A stretch of 64,000 nt of DNA, taken from Pseudonocardia benzenivorans CB1190. GTDB taxonomy: Bacteria > Actinomycetota > Actinomycetes > Mycobacteriales > Pseudonocardiaceae. Of this stretch, positions 33,054 to 40,517 are shown piece after piece. Numbering within the stretch: position 1 is the stretch's first letter; the number at the start of each line of letters is the position of its first letter. The notes beneath the pieces are model-generated. The model saw only the letters and a list, made by a program, of their open reading frames with translations, had not been told where the DNA came from and did no database searches. The position numbers and the translations under genes were made by a program. The stretch lies in assembly GCF_000196675.2 (NCBI RefSeq), contig NC_015312.1, positions 5,472,501-5,536,500 of the forward strand. Direction: 5' to 3'.

Positions 33054-34753
33054 CTCCTCAGGTCCCCGGCGGTTCGGGAGCCGGTGGTCCGGCCGCCGGC
33101 GGTCCGCGGGCGGGCGGTCCGGGAGCCGGCGGTCCGCGGGCGGGCGGTCCGGCTGATGGCGGACCAGGTGCCGGCGGCCCCGGGCCGGGCGGTCCCGGGG
33201 CGCGCGGTCCCGGAGCGAGCGATCCACGGGCGGGCGATCCGCCGGCGGGCGATCCGCAGGCGGGCGCAGCCGGCGTGGCGGGTGCCGGGCCTGCCGCCGG
33301 AGCTGCGGCATCCACCGCGGGCGGGTCCGGCGGGCCGACCGCGCCGGCGGCCGCGGGACGGCGGCGCCGCACGTCGCTGGCGTTCCGCGTCACGGCGAGC
33401 TGCCTGCTGGTCGCGATCGTGGCCGTCGTCGTCGCGGCACTGGTCGGGCTGCGGCTCGTCGGGGCCACGGCCCGGCAGGTCACCCGTGACGTCCTCGCGC
33501 AGCAGGCCGACGTCGTCGCGGCCCAGCTCGCGGACGCCGACGCCGCGGCGGCCCCGGTCCGGACCCTGGCCGGGCTGCGCACCGTCGTCCAGGTGCTGCA
33601 GGGGCAGGACGTCGCCGTCGTCGGGCTGGGTGCGGGCATCCGCGGCGACCGGCTGTCCACACCGGACCCCGCGGTCGCCGCGGCACTGCGCCGGGCCGAC
33701 GCCGACCGTGCGCTCACCGGCACCCCGGTGTCCGCCGTCGTCAGCTCGGGTGGCCGGACCTGGATCGTCGAGGCCCGGCCGACGCCTGCCGGCGCGTTCG
33801 CGCTGGCCCGCACCACCGACACCGGACCGCTGGGCACCGGGCTGGTCCGTCGCAACATCGTCTTCGCGCTCCTGGCGGGGGCGGGGGTGGCGGTGCTGGT
33901 CGGCGGGGTCGTCGGGACACTGCTGGCGCGACCGTTGCGCCGCACCGCCTCCGCCGCGCACGCCCTGCGGACCGGACGGCGCGACGTGCGGGTCCCCGTC
34001 GCCGGGCCCGGGGAGGTCGCGGAGGTCGCGGCAGCCGTCAACGAGCTGGCCGACGCCCTGTCGCGCAGTGAGCAGCGGCAGCGGGAGTTCCTGCTGTCCG
34101 TGTCGCACGAGCTGCGCACCCCTCTCACCGCCGTGCGCGGGTTCGCCGAGTCGTTGGCCGACGGCGTCGTCACCGGCGACGACGCCCGCGCCGCCGGCAC
34201 GACGATCCTGCGCGAGGCCCAGCGGCTCGACCGGCTCGTCGGCGACCTCATGGAGCTCGCCCGGCTGGAGGCCGACGACTTCCGGCTCGACGTCGGCACC
34301 GTCGACCTCGGCGCCCTGCTGAGCGAGGCCTCGGCGGTGTGGCGGGCGCGCTGCGCGGAGCAGGGCGTCGACTTCCGGGTGGACGCGCCGGCGCACCCGG
34401 TCCCGGTGCGCGCCGATCCGCGCAGGCTCCGCCAGGTCGTCGACGGGCTGGCGGAGAACGCGCTGCGCGTCCTCCCGCCGGGCGCGCCGCTCGTGCTGGC
34501 CGTCCGTCCCGGTCGCGGTGCCGGCGTCCTGCAGGTGCGCGACGGCGGCCCCGGGCTCGCGGCCGAGGACTACCCGCTGGTCTTCCGACGCGGCGCCCTG
34601 CACGCGCGGTACCGCGGGCACCGGCCCGTCGGCGCGGGGGGCGTCGGGTTGGCGCTGGTCCACGGCCTGGTGACGCGGATGGGCGGCACGATCACCGCGG
34701 CGCCCGCACCCGAGGGCGGGGCGTGCTTCACGGTGACGGTGCCTTCGGCCTGA
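33050..34753 (+). CDS. Sensor histidine kinase with a Gly-Gly-Pro-x-Ala repeat N-terminus
   Basis: A 567-residue sensor kinase. Residues 6-70 are thirteen pentads of the form [A]-G-[GD]-P-x. A first membrane helix lies near 113-140 (VTASCLLVAIVAVVVAALVG), an extracellular domain near 140-260 and a second helix near 264-288. HAMP, H box SVSHELRTPLTAVRGF (near 350) and the ATP lid VRDGGPGLAAED and GAGGVGLALVHGL follow. The N box reads GLAENALRVLPPG, keeping the asparagine. The GTG start overlaps the regulator stop. The repeat would be cytoplasmic. Its 3' end overlaps the convergent sodX by 26 bp. Confidence 0.85.
   Translation: MTPQVPGGSGAGGPAAGGPRAGGPGAGGPRAGGPADGGPGAGGPGPGGPGARGPGASDPRAGDPPAGDPQAGAAGVAGAGPAAGAAASTAGGSGGPTAPAAAGRRRRTSLAFRVTASCLLVAIVAVVVAALVGLRLVGATARQVTRDVLAQQADVVAAQLADADAAAAPVRTLAGLRTVVQVLQGQDVAVVGLGAGIRGDRLSTPDPAVAAALRRADADRALTGTPVSAVVSSGGRTWIVEARPTPAGAFALARTTDTGPLGTGLVRRNIVFALLAGAGVAVLVGGVVGTLLARPLRRTASAAHALRTGRRDVRVPVAGPGEVAEVAAAVNELADALSRSEQRQREFLLSVSHELRTPLTAVRGFAESLADGVVTGDDARAAGTTILREAQRLDRLVGDLMELARLEADDFRLDVGTVDLGALLSEASAVWRARCAEQGVDFRVDAPAHPVPVRADPRRLRQVVDGLAENALRVLPPGAPLVLAVRPGRGAGVLQVRDGGPGLAAEDYPLVFRRGALHARYRGHRPVGAGGVGLALVHGLVTRMGGTITAAPAPEGGACFTVTVPSA
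33065..33259 (+). repeat. 15-bp tandem repeat encoding GGPxA pentads
   Basis: Thirteen degenerate 15-bp units inside the sensor kinase coding region. The central copies alternate almost exactly (GGTCCGCGGGCGGGC and GGTCCGGGAGCCGGC). The last three units shift to GDP pentads. Confidence 0.8.
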
Positions 34754-35057
34754 GCCGTCCCGGCCTGGGCCACATCCGCGCGACGACCACCGCGTCCACC
34801 TCGGCCGGCCCGAGCGTGCGCGAGTCCGTCGAACCGAAGGGGTTGTCGCCCTCCACCCACCAGCCCTCGCCTTCGGGCCGCCGGGCCCGCTTCACCGACA
34901 GCTGCCCCGGCCGAGACGCCCACCGCACCAGCACGACGTCGCCCGCCCGCACCGGCGCGCCGAACCGGACGATGACGACGTCGCCGTCGGTCAGCGCCGG
35001 TGACATGGACGGACCGCGCACCGCCACCCTGCGCCATCTCGCCGGTCGTCGCCGCAC
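34728..35057 (-). CDS. sodX: Nickel-type superoxide dismutase maturation protease (S26 peptidase)
   Basis: A 109-residue signal-peptidase-like protease that removes the short leader of nickel SOD. The catalytic serine is in RGPSMSPAL and the lysine in QLSVKRARRP; GWWVEGDNPFGSTDSRTLGP is the family C-terminal box. No membrane anchor is visible, consistent with a cytoplasmic processing enzyme. GTG 35057 is preferred because GGGAGG lies 7 nt upstream; GTGs at 35066 and 35063 are alternatives. Divergent from sodN, its substrate gene. Confidence 0.88.
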   Translation of the reverse strand: MRRRPARWRRVAVRGPSMSPALTDGDVVIVRFGAPVRAGDVVLVRWASRPGQLSVKRARRPEGEGWWVEGDNPFGSTDSRTLGPAEVDAVVVARMWPRPGRLRPKAPSP

Positions 35058-35080
35058 GCGCACCACCTCCCGCCGTCACG

Positions 35081-35109
35081 CTGAAGCCCGCAGGCGCCGA
35101 GGGTAGGGT
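35081..35109 (+). promoter_or_regulatory. Candidate sodN promoter
   Basis: CTGAAG (35081-35086), a 17-nt spacer, and TAGGGT (35104-35109) give a plausible sigma-70-type promoter with a ~40-nt leader to the sodN ATG. No Nur-type operator was identified with confidence. Confidence 0.4.
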
Positions 35110-35155
35110 TGGCGACGCCAGAACGATCACCATGGACCCAATCTTGGGAGGACCT

Positions 35156-35569
35156 ATGCGGCTGTCCCGCATCTTCCGACCGCAGCTCGAGGCCACCGCG
35201 CACTGCGACCTCCCCTGCGGCGTCTACGACCCCGCCCAGGCCCGCATCGAGGCCGAGTCGGTCAAGGCGATCCAGGAGAAGTACCAGGGCAACGACGACC
35301 CGGTCTTCCGGGAGCGGGCCATCGAGATCAAGGAGCAGCGCTCCGACCTCGTCAAGCACCACCTGTGGGTGCTGTGGACCGACTACTTCAAGCCGCCGCA
35401 CTTCGAGAAGTACCCGGAGCTGCACGAGCTGTTCAACAAGGCCACCAAGAAGGCCGGCGGCGGCCCCGGTGGCACCAAGTCCTCGGTCGACCCGAAGGAC
35501 GGCCAGGAGCTGCTCGACTACATCGCCCAGATCGACAAGATCTTCTGGGAGACCAAGCAGGCTGCCTGA
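35156..35569 (+). CDS. sodN: Nickel superoxide dismutase
   Basis: A 137-residue precursor. A 15-residue leader (MRLSRIFRPQLEATA) precedes the mature N-terminal nickel hook HCDLPCGVYDP, in which His1, Cys2 and Cys6 bind nickel after cleavage. The rest is the four-helix bundle of the hexameric enzyme. It dismutates superoxide in the cytoplasm. ATG 35156 has GGGAGG 6 nt upstream; ATG 35132 in frame lacks one. The maturation protease is divergent next door and a T-run terminator follows. Confidence 0.95.
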   Translation: MRLSRIFRPQLEATAHCDLPCGVYDPAQARIEAESVKAIQEKYQGNDDPVFRERAIEIKEQRSDLVKHHLWVLWTDYFKPPHFEKYPELHELFNKATKKAGGGPGGTKSSVDPKDGQELLDYIAQIDKIFWETKQAA

Positions 35570-35587
35570 TCCAGGCGCTGAAAGCGG

Positions 35588-35632
35588 CGCTGACCAGCGG
35601 GGATCGCTTCCCGTGGGTCAGCGTCGTTTTTC
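35588..35632 (+). terminator. Rho-independent terminator of sodN
   Basis: CGCTGACCAGCGGG pairs with CCCGTGGGTCAGCG (one bulged position), followed by TCGTTTTT. It begins 19 bp after the sodN stop and is one of few terminators in the window with a T-run. Confidence 0.8.
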
Positions 35633-35737
35633 GTTGTCGGGCGACTCCTCGCGGTCCGCCAACGCCTCGGCCCTGGGGCGGCGCCCCGGACGTAGCGGCT
35701 GTCGGTCGAGTTCGCTCGCTGGGCGTGTCCCCCTCGG

Positions 35738-35801
35738 GTGATCGCGGATCGAGGGACAGGAGCGCCTCTCACGAGGCCCATGTCCCTCACATGGCGATCA
35801 C
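35738..35801. repeat. Dyad array unit 1
   Basis: Outer arms GTGATCGC/GCGATCAC, middle arms GAGGGACA/TGTCCCTC, inner stem GCCTC-TCAC-GAGGC. The best-formed copy: all three stems are perfect. Confidence 0.88.
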
Positions 35802-35841
35802 GGCTTGAGGTCTTCGCTCCGCGCCGCGGCTCGCCGACGTG

Positions 35842-35904
35842 GTGATCATCGACGATCGGCCATGACTGCCTCTCACGACGCCGCGTCCCCGGAACCGCGA
35901 TCAC
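35842..35904. repeat. Dyad array unit 2
   Basis: Outer arms GTGATC/GATCAC intact; middle left arm changed to GGCCATG against CGTCCC. The inner loop TCAC is kept. 63 nt, the most decayed copy. Confidence 0.8.
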
Positions 35905-35967
35905 GGGCCTCGGGCCTGCCTCTCGCCCCCGGTCCCCGCGTCCCCTCGGCGCCGGGCGTTCTGCCCA

Positions 35968-36031
35968 GTGATCATCGATTTCGGGACATGAACGTCGCAC
36001 GGCGCGGCCATGTCCCCCGAATCGCGATCTG
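35968..36031. repeat. Dyad array unit 3
   Basis: Middle arms GGGACATG/CATGTCCC are 8 bp apart in a looser form with one base shift; the outer right arm ends GATCTG instead of GATCAC. Inner stem CGTC-GCAC-GGCG. Confidence 0.85.
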
Positions 36032-36115
36032 ACGTCCAGTCCGTCCGCCGCGGCGCGCCAGACCCTCGAGGCCCGCGCCCTCGGTCGTCGCCCGCCCATC
36101 CCGTGTCGCTCCGCG

Positions 36116-36179
36116 GTGATCACCGACTGCGGGACATGGCCGCGCCCCAGAGCGCCCGTGTCCCTCAGACCGTGATCAC
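36116..36179. repeat. Dyad array unit 4
   Basis: Outer arms GTGATCAC on both sides (each itself near-palindromic), middle arms GGGACA/TGTCCC, inner stem GCGC-N6-GCGC. Confidence 0.87.
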
Positions 36180-36216
36180 GAGCCGCCCAGGCCGCCATCG
36201 ACCCCGCCCTCGCCGC

Positions 36217-36280
36217 GTGATCGCGGACAAAGGGACATCAACGCGCCACACGGCGCCCATGTCCCGAGAACCACGATCAC
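36217..36280. repeat. Dyad array unit 5
   Basis: Outer arms GTGATC/GATCAC, middle GGGACA/TGTCCC, inner stem CGCC-ACAC-GGCG. Confidence 0.88.
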
Positions 36281-36578
36281 GGCCCCGGCGGCGGCGGGCC
36301 GCTCCGCCTCCGCTCGGAAAGCCCTCCCCGGGCCCGCCGGCTGCCGATCGGCCCGTAGGGCGGGCAGCACCCGGTGACGGCGCCCCGGTCGGGCACGGTC
36401 GCCCGGGATATCGGCGGCGAGCAGCCTCCGGGAGCGGCTCGTCGGCCGCGACCGGGGAGACGAGCGAGCCACGAGCCATCATCACGCCGACGCAGACCCG
36501 CCTCGCCCGGGCGCATCGACCCCGGGGCGCAGGAACCGGCGACGCTCACGCGCGTCCCGGCGGGGTCCCGGCGTCGGC
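36281..36578. other. GC-rich gene-free flank of the dyad array
   Basis: About 300 bp between the last dyad unit and the promoter of the pseudouridine synthase. No gene, dyad copy or terminator is recognisable; long open frames here have no family features. Confidence 0.5.
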
Positions 36579-36590
36579 TACCGTCCTCCG

Positions 36591-37349
36591 GTGCCGTCGT
36601 GGTCCGAGCTGCGGAGCGCGATCGTCCTGTGGGAGGACGAGTCGTGCCTGGTCGTCGACAAGCCGCCCGGGCTTTCGGTCATGGGCGAGCGGCACGACAC
36701 CGATCTCGTGACGATCGCGGCCGACGCCGGCGAGGACCTGCGCTGGGTCAACCGGATCGACAAGGTGACCTCCGGCGCGGTGCTGCTGGCGAAGTCGAAG
36801 GAGGCCCACGGCGCGCTGACGCGGCAGTTCCAGCAACGGACCGTCGCGAAGTCGTACCTGGCGATCTGCCGCCCCGGCGGCTTCCCCACGCGCGCGACGA
36901 TCGACCTGCCCCTGATGACCGCCGGCAGCGGCCGGATCCGGGTGGCGGCCGACCGCGAGCACATCCGGCTCGACGACTCCCGCTGGCACGTCCGGCCCGA
37001 GGACGAGCACGCGCGCAAGCACTTCCCGTCGCGCACGGAGTGCAGTGCGATCCACGACGACGGCGACACGGTCGTCGTCCGGGCCGACCCGGTGACGGGC
37101 CGCAAGCACCAGATCCGCGTGCACCTGGCCTGGGTGGGGCACGCGATCGTCGGCGATCCGCTGTTCCTGCGGAAGACCGATCCGCCCGAGGCGCGGACGT
37201 ACCTGCATTCGTTCCGCGTCGGGTTCCGGGCCCCGAGCGACGAGGAGGTCACCGTCGAGGCACGCCCTGCCGACGACTTCTGGGCGCCGCTGGCCGGCGG
37301 CGTGGTCCCCGAGGACGTCCTGGACCGTGCGCGGGCGCAGGTGCACTGA
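36591..37349 (+). CDS. RluA-family pseudouridine synthase
   Basis: A 252-residue RNA pseudouridine synthase: VVDKPPGLSVMG, catalytic-aspartate motif NRIDKVTSGAVLLAKS (usual form HRLDxxTSG, so H is N here) and GRKHQIRVHLAWVGHAIVGD. No S4 domain. The target RNA is not clear; it is shorter than RluC/RluD. GTG 36591 lies 6 nt after a TACCGT hexamer with no ribosome site, suggesting a leaderless start. Confidence 0.85.
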   Translation: MPSWSELRSAIVLWEDESCLVVDKPPGLSVMGERHDTDLVTIAADAGEDLRWVNRIDKVTSGAVLLAKSKEAHGALTRQFQQRTVAKSYLAICRPGGFPTRATIDLPLMTAGSGRIRVAADREHIRLDDSRWHVRPEDEHARKHFPSRTECSAIHDDGDTVVVRADPVTGRKHQIRVHLAWVGHAIVGDPLFLRKTDPPEARTYLHSFRVGFRAPSDEEVTVEARPADDFWAPLAGGVVPEDVLDRARAQVH

Positions 37350-37439
37350 CCCACCTCGCCGGGCGGCGGGGCGCGCCGACCGGCACGACCGGGACCGGCA
37401 TCGACCTCCCGCTATGACGTACGCCACTACCGTGCCCGC

Positions 37440-37931
37440 ATGGCCTCCTGGACCGAGTTGGCGGCCGTGGCGCCGCGCATCGCCGAGGTGTTCGGCCGAC
37501 GTCACGCCGCCACGGGCGCGCTCTGCATGCTCGCCACGCTGCGGCCCGACGGCTTCCCCCGGATCAGCCCGATGGAGCCGCAGTTCTTCGAGGGCGAGCT
37601 GTGGATCGGCGGGATGCCGGGGACGGCCAAGTTCCGCGACCTGCTCGCGGATCCGCGGTACTCCCTGCACACCGCGACGGTCGACACGCAGGTGTCCGAC
37701 GGCGACGCGAAGATCTGGGGCACCGTCGAGGACGTCACCGACCCGGACCTGCACCAACGGTATGCCGCCGACCTCTACGCCCGTACCGGCCTCGACCTGC
37801 GGGGCAGGGCGTTCCCCTACTTCTTCCGTGCCGACGTCGTCGGGGCCGCATCGGTGTGGGTCGGCGAGGGTCATCTCGACATCACGACGTGGCGGGCCGG
37901 CGGGGCGGAGCGCGTCGTCCGCAAGCACTGA
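37440..37931 (+). CDS. Pyridoxamine 5'-phosphate oxidase-like flavin/F420-binding protein
   Basis: A 163-residue split-barrel protein: CMLATLRPDGFPRISPMEPQ, ELWIGGMPGTAKFRDLLADP and YSLHTATVDTQVSDGDAKIW. These match the PNPOx-like superfamily, whose actinobacterial members bind FMN, F420 or heme. The substrate is unknown. ATG 37440 lies 6 nt after TACCGT (37428-37433), suggesting a leaderless message. Confidence 0.8.
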   Translation: MASWTELAAVAPRIAEVFGRRHAATGALCMLATLRPDGFPRISPMEPQFFEGELWIGGMPGTAKFRDLLADPRYSLHTATVDTQVSDGDAKIWGTVEDVTDPDLHQRYAADLYARTGLDLRGRAFPYFFRADVVGAASVWVGEGHLDITTWRAGGAERVVRKH

Positions 37932-37990
37932 GTTTGCCGTTCCGGCACGGACGCTTGCCGTCCGCACCCGGCTCGCGCGACGGTCGGGTC

Positions 37991-38665
37991 GTGAACGAGA
38001 CGCACGCCGACCACCGCGACATCCGCGAGGTCCCCGACCTCGCCGACGTCGTCTTCGACGAGACGTTCTGGGACGGCCGGTACCGGGCCGCGCCGTCGGT
38101 CTGGAGCGGACGGCCCAACCCCCAGCTCGTCGACGAGACGAGCGGGCTCACCCCCGGCACCGCGCTCGACGTCGGCTGCGGTGAGGGCGCCGACGTCGCC
38201 TGGCTGGCCGGACGCGGCTGGACGGTGACGGGCGTCGAGATCTCCCGGGTCGCGCTGGAGCGGGCCGAGGCTCACGCCCGCGAGGCCGGCCTCACCGGCC
38301 GCACGAGGTGGCTGCACCTCGACGCGACCCGGGAGCCGGTGCCCGGCACGTTCGACCTCGTCAGTGCCCATTTCGTGCACCTGCCGCCCGGGATGCGCGA
38401 CGACCTGCACCGCCGGCTCGCGGCCGCGACGGCACCCGGCGGGACGTTGCTCGTCGTCGCGCACCATCCGCTCGACCTCGACAACGGTGTCCCCCGCCCG
38501 CCCGTGCGGGAGCTGTTCTTCACCGCCGACGACGTCGCGGCGGTCCTCGACCCTCGCGAGTGGACGATCGTCACGTCGGCGGCACGACCGCGCCGATGGA
38601 CCGACGCCGACGGTCGCGAGTGGACGCTGCACGACACGATCCTGCGCGCGCGACGTCGCGGCTGA
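37991..38665 (+). CDS. Class I SAM-dependent methyltransferase
   Basis: A 224-residue methyltransferase with motif I ALDVGCGEGADVAWLAGRGW, the acidic VTGVEISRVALERA and FDLVSAHFVHLPPGM. The N-terminal FWDGRYRAAPSVWSGRPNP is typical of the TehB/thiopurine-type small methyltransferases. GTG 37991 encodes VNETHADHRD. Substrate not identified. It lies 59 bp after the PNPOx-like gene and 27 bp before a phosphatase gene. Confidence 0.83.
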   Translation: MNETHADHRDIREVPDLADVVFDETFWDGRYRAAPSVWSGRPNPQLVDETSGLTPGTALDVGCGEGADVAWLAGRGWTVTGVEISRVALERAEAHAREAGLTGRTRWLHLDATREPVPGTFDLVSAHFVHLPPGMRDDLHRRLAAATAPGGTLLVVAHHPLDLDNGVPRPPVRELFFTADDVAAVLDPREWTIVTSAARPRRWTDADGREWTLHDTILRARRRG

Positions 38666-38692
38666 GCACCCGCACCGCATACGCTGCCGCGC

Positions 38693-39301
38693 GTGGGGAC
38701 GAGCACCGGCCGGGTCTACCTGCTGCGCCACGGGGAGACGGAATGGTCGCAGTCGGGCCGGCACACCGGGCGCACCGACATCGAGCTGACCACGCGCGGC
38801 CGGGAACGGGCGGCGGCAGCGGGCAGCGTGCTGCCCCGGCTGCGCGGGACGACCGACCCGCCCGCGCTGGTGATCGCGAGCCCGCGGGTGCGTGCCCGCG
38901 ACACCGCCGAGCTGGCCGGGCTGCGGATCGACCGGATCGACGAGCGGCTCGCCGAGTGGGACTACGGCGACTACGAGGGCGTCACGACGCCGACGATCCG
39001 CGAGACCGTCCCCGGCTGGACGGTGTGGACGCATCCGACGCCCGGGGGCGAGACGGCCGAGCAGGTCACCTCACGTGCCGACTCGATACTCGCCGAGGCG
39101 CGCGACCACCTGGACGCGGGCGACGTCGTCCTGGTCGGCCACGGCCAGTTCAGCCGGGTACTGATGGCCCGCTGGATCGGTCTGCCCGCCGCGGGCGGCC
39201 AGAACATCGCGATGGATCCGGCCGCGTGGTCGGTCCTCGGCTTCGAGCGCGAGGCCGCCCAGCTCGCGGCGGTCAACGTGACGCCTGCCGTCGCGGGCTG
39301 A
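38693..39301 (+). CDS. Histidine phosphatase family protein
   Basis: A 202-residue canonical member: LLRHGETEW at 10-18 with the phospho-histidine, DIELTTRGRERA, ASPRVRARDTAEL and the second histidine in VVLVGHGQFSRVLMARW. Compare the altered copy at 5058-5675. Could act on phosphoglycerate-like metabolites, sugar phosphates or cofactors. GTG 38693 follows TACGCT by 7 nt without a ribosome site. Confidence 0.85.
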   Translation: MGTSTGRVYLLRHGETEWSQSGRHTGRTDIELTTRGRERAAAAGSVLPRLRGTTDPPALVIASPRVRARDTAELAGLRIDRIDERLAEWDYGDYEGVTTPTIRETVPGWTVWTHPTPGGETAEQVTSRADSILAEARDHLDAGDVVLVGHGQFSRVLMARWIGLPAAGGQNIAMDPAAWSVLGFEREAAQLAAVNVTPAVAG

Positions 39302-39316
39302 GTGTCCGCGCCCGCG

Positions 39317-39847
39317 TCAGTGGACCTGGACCTCGTCGCCGACCTGCAGGACGTCGTAGTAGTGCACGGCGTCGTCGTGCGAGAGGTGCACGCAGCCCTC
39401 GGAGTAGCGCTGCAGGCTGCCCTCGTGGAAGGCGACGCCGCCGTCGGCGAAGAACGTCGAGTACGGCATCGGCTGGCCCTGCGCGTTGACGTGGTGCGGG
39501 TCCTTCCACTGGACCGTGAACGTCCCGACGGGCGTCGGCTGGTCGGGCGCGCCGGGCATGATCGGCACCGGGCCGCCGAGGATCTTGCCGTCGGCGATCA
39601 GCCAGGACTGGCGCGTCGCGAGGTCGACACAGGCCTTTGCGGTGACCGTGCAGGGCGTGCCGGCGACCAGCGCCGGGTCGCCGCCCGCGGGAGCGGCGCT
39701 CGTGCCCGCGCCGGGGCCGGCCGGCGCCGGCGCGGCCTGCGCCGCCGGGCCGAGCAGCAGCGTCCCGAGCCCGACACCCGCACCGACGGTGAGCGCCGTG
39801 ATCCGGCGCGACCGCCGTCCGGTCGCCTTCGAGTGCCGTCCCAACAC
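39317..39847 (-). CDS. L,D-transpeptidase (YkuD fold), exported
   Basis: A 176-residue periplasmic peptidoglycan cross-linking enzyme. A twin-arginine-like RRSRR precedes a hydrophobic signal (ITALTVGAGVGLGTLLLGPA) with likely cleavage at AQA. The catalytic domain has TPVGTFTVQWKDP, HEGSLQRYSEGCVHLSHDDA and a C-terminal VLQVGDEVQVH. The catalytic cysteine is present, but the family SHGCxR box reads SEGCVH. GTG 39847 has GAAAGGGG upstream. No Ig-like or peptidoglycan-binding domain is attached. Confidence 0.82.
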   Translation of the reverse strand: MLGRHSKATGRRSRRITALTVGAGVGLGTLLLGPAAQAAPAPAGPGAGTSAAPAGGDPALVAGTPCTVTAKACVDLATRQSWLIADGKILGGPVPIMPGAPDQPTPVGTFTVQWKDPHHVNAQGQPMPYSTFFADGGVAFHEGSLQRYSEGCVHLSHDDAVHYYDVLQVGDEVQVH

Positions 39848-39977
39848 GAGACCCCTTTCGCTTCGCCCGTCCTGTAGACGAGCCGCGAGCCCCCGGGGTT
39901 GCGCCGTACGGCTCACAGGTTTCGCCCATCTTGCTCTGCGGTGATCACCCATCTGCCGCCGGACTACCGTGCCCGGG

Positions 39978-40517
39978 GTGACGACCACCGATCCCCGGGT
40001 CCGCCGCATCGAGCCGGGCGACGTCGACGCCGTCGTCGGGCTCGTCCACGAGCTGGCCGACTACGAGCGCGCACCCGAGTCCTGCCACCTGACCCCGGGC
40101 CTGCTGACGGACGCATTGTTCTGCCCGGAGCCCGCGGTCTTCGGGCACGTGGCCGAGGTCGACGGCGAGGTCGTCGGGTGCGCGCTGTGGTTCCTCACGT
40201 TCTCGACGTGGGAGGGCGTGCACGGCATCCATCTCGAGGACCTCTACGTCCGCCCCGCCCACCGCGGCGCCGGTCTGGGCACCGCACTGCTGGCCGCGCT
40301 GGCCGCCGAGTGCACCGCACGAGGGTTCGCCCGGCTGGAGTGGTCGGTGCTCGACTGGAACACCCCGTCGATCGGGTTCTACGAGGCGCTGGGCGCCGTC
40401 GGGCTCGACGAGTGGACGAACTTCCGGCTCGACGGCAGCGCGCTGGCCGCGCTGAGCGCGCTCAGCGGGTCGAGCGGTCGTGCAGGTCCAGCGCCCACAG
40501 CCGGGACCGCTCGCTGA
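39978..40517 (+). CDS. GNAT family N-acetyltransferase
   Basis: A 179-residue acetyltransferase: RRIEPGDVDAVVGLVHELAD, LEDLYVRPAHRGAGLGTALL (acetyl-CoA pyrophosphate loop RGAGLG) and WSVLDWNTPSIGFYEALGA. This is the diamine/spermidine acetyltransferase-like branch; the true acceptor is not shown. GTG 39978 follows TACCGT by 7 nt. Its 3' end overlaps the convergent membrane-protein gene by 56 bp. Confidence 0.83.
   Translation: MTTTDPRVRRIEPGDVDAVVGLVHELADYERAPESCHLTPGLLTDALFCPEPAVFGHVAEVDGEVVGCALWFLTFSTWEGVHGIHLEDLYVRPAHRGAGLGTALLAALAAECTARGFARLEWSVLDWNTPSIGFYEALGAVGLDEWTNFRLDGSALAALSALSGSSGRAGPAPTAGTAR

Larger units (their letters stand above)
35738..36280. repeat. Array of five 64-nt nested-dyad elements
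   Basis: A gene-free 543-bp stretch between sodN and the pseudouridine synthase. Five units share the layout GTGATC-N9-GGGACA-N22-TGTCCC-N9-GATCAC, each a large inverted repeat of 64 nt (unit 2 has 63). Inside N22 is a smaller GC stem, usually with a 4-nt loop ending in CAC. Spacers of 40, 63, 84 and 37 bp between units are unrelated to each other. Open frames crossing the region are artefacts of the GC content. No copy was seen elsewhere in the window. Confidence 0.9.

Noticed and set aside
35738..36280. CRISPR array
   Set aside because: The repeated units are long inverted repeats with divergent interiors, spacers vary from 37 to 84 bp and no cas gene is present.
36281..36578. A sixth dyad unit after the array
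   Set aside because: No GTGATC/GATCAC pair with the required 64-nt spacing was found in this flank.
35518..36711. Several open frames of 75-233 codons through the dyad array
   Set aside because: No family features, no ribosome sites, and they read through the dyads in arbitrary frames; they arise because stops are rare at this GC content.
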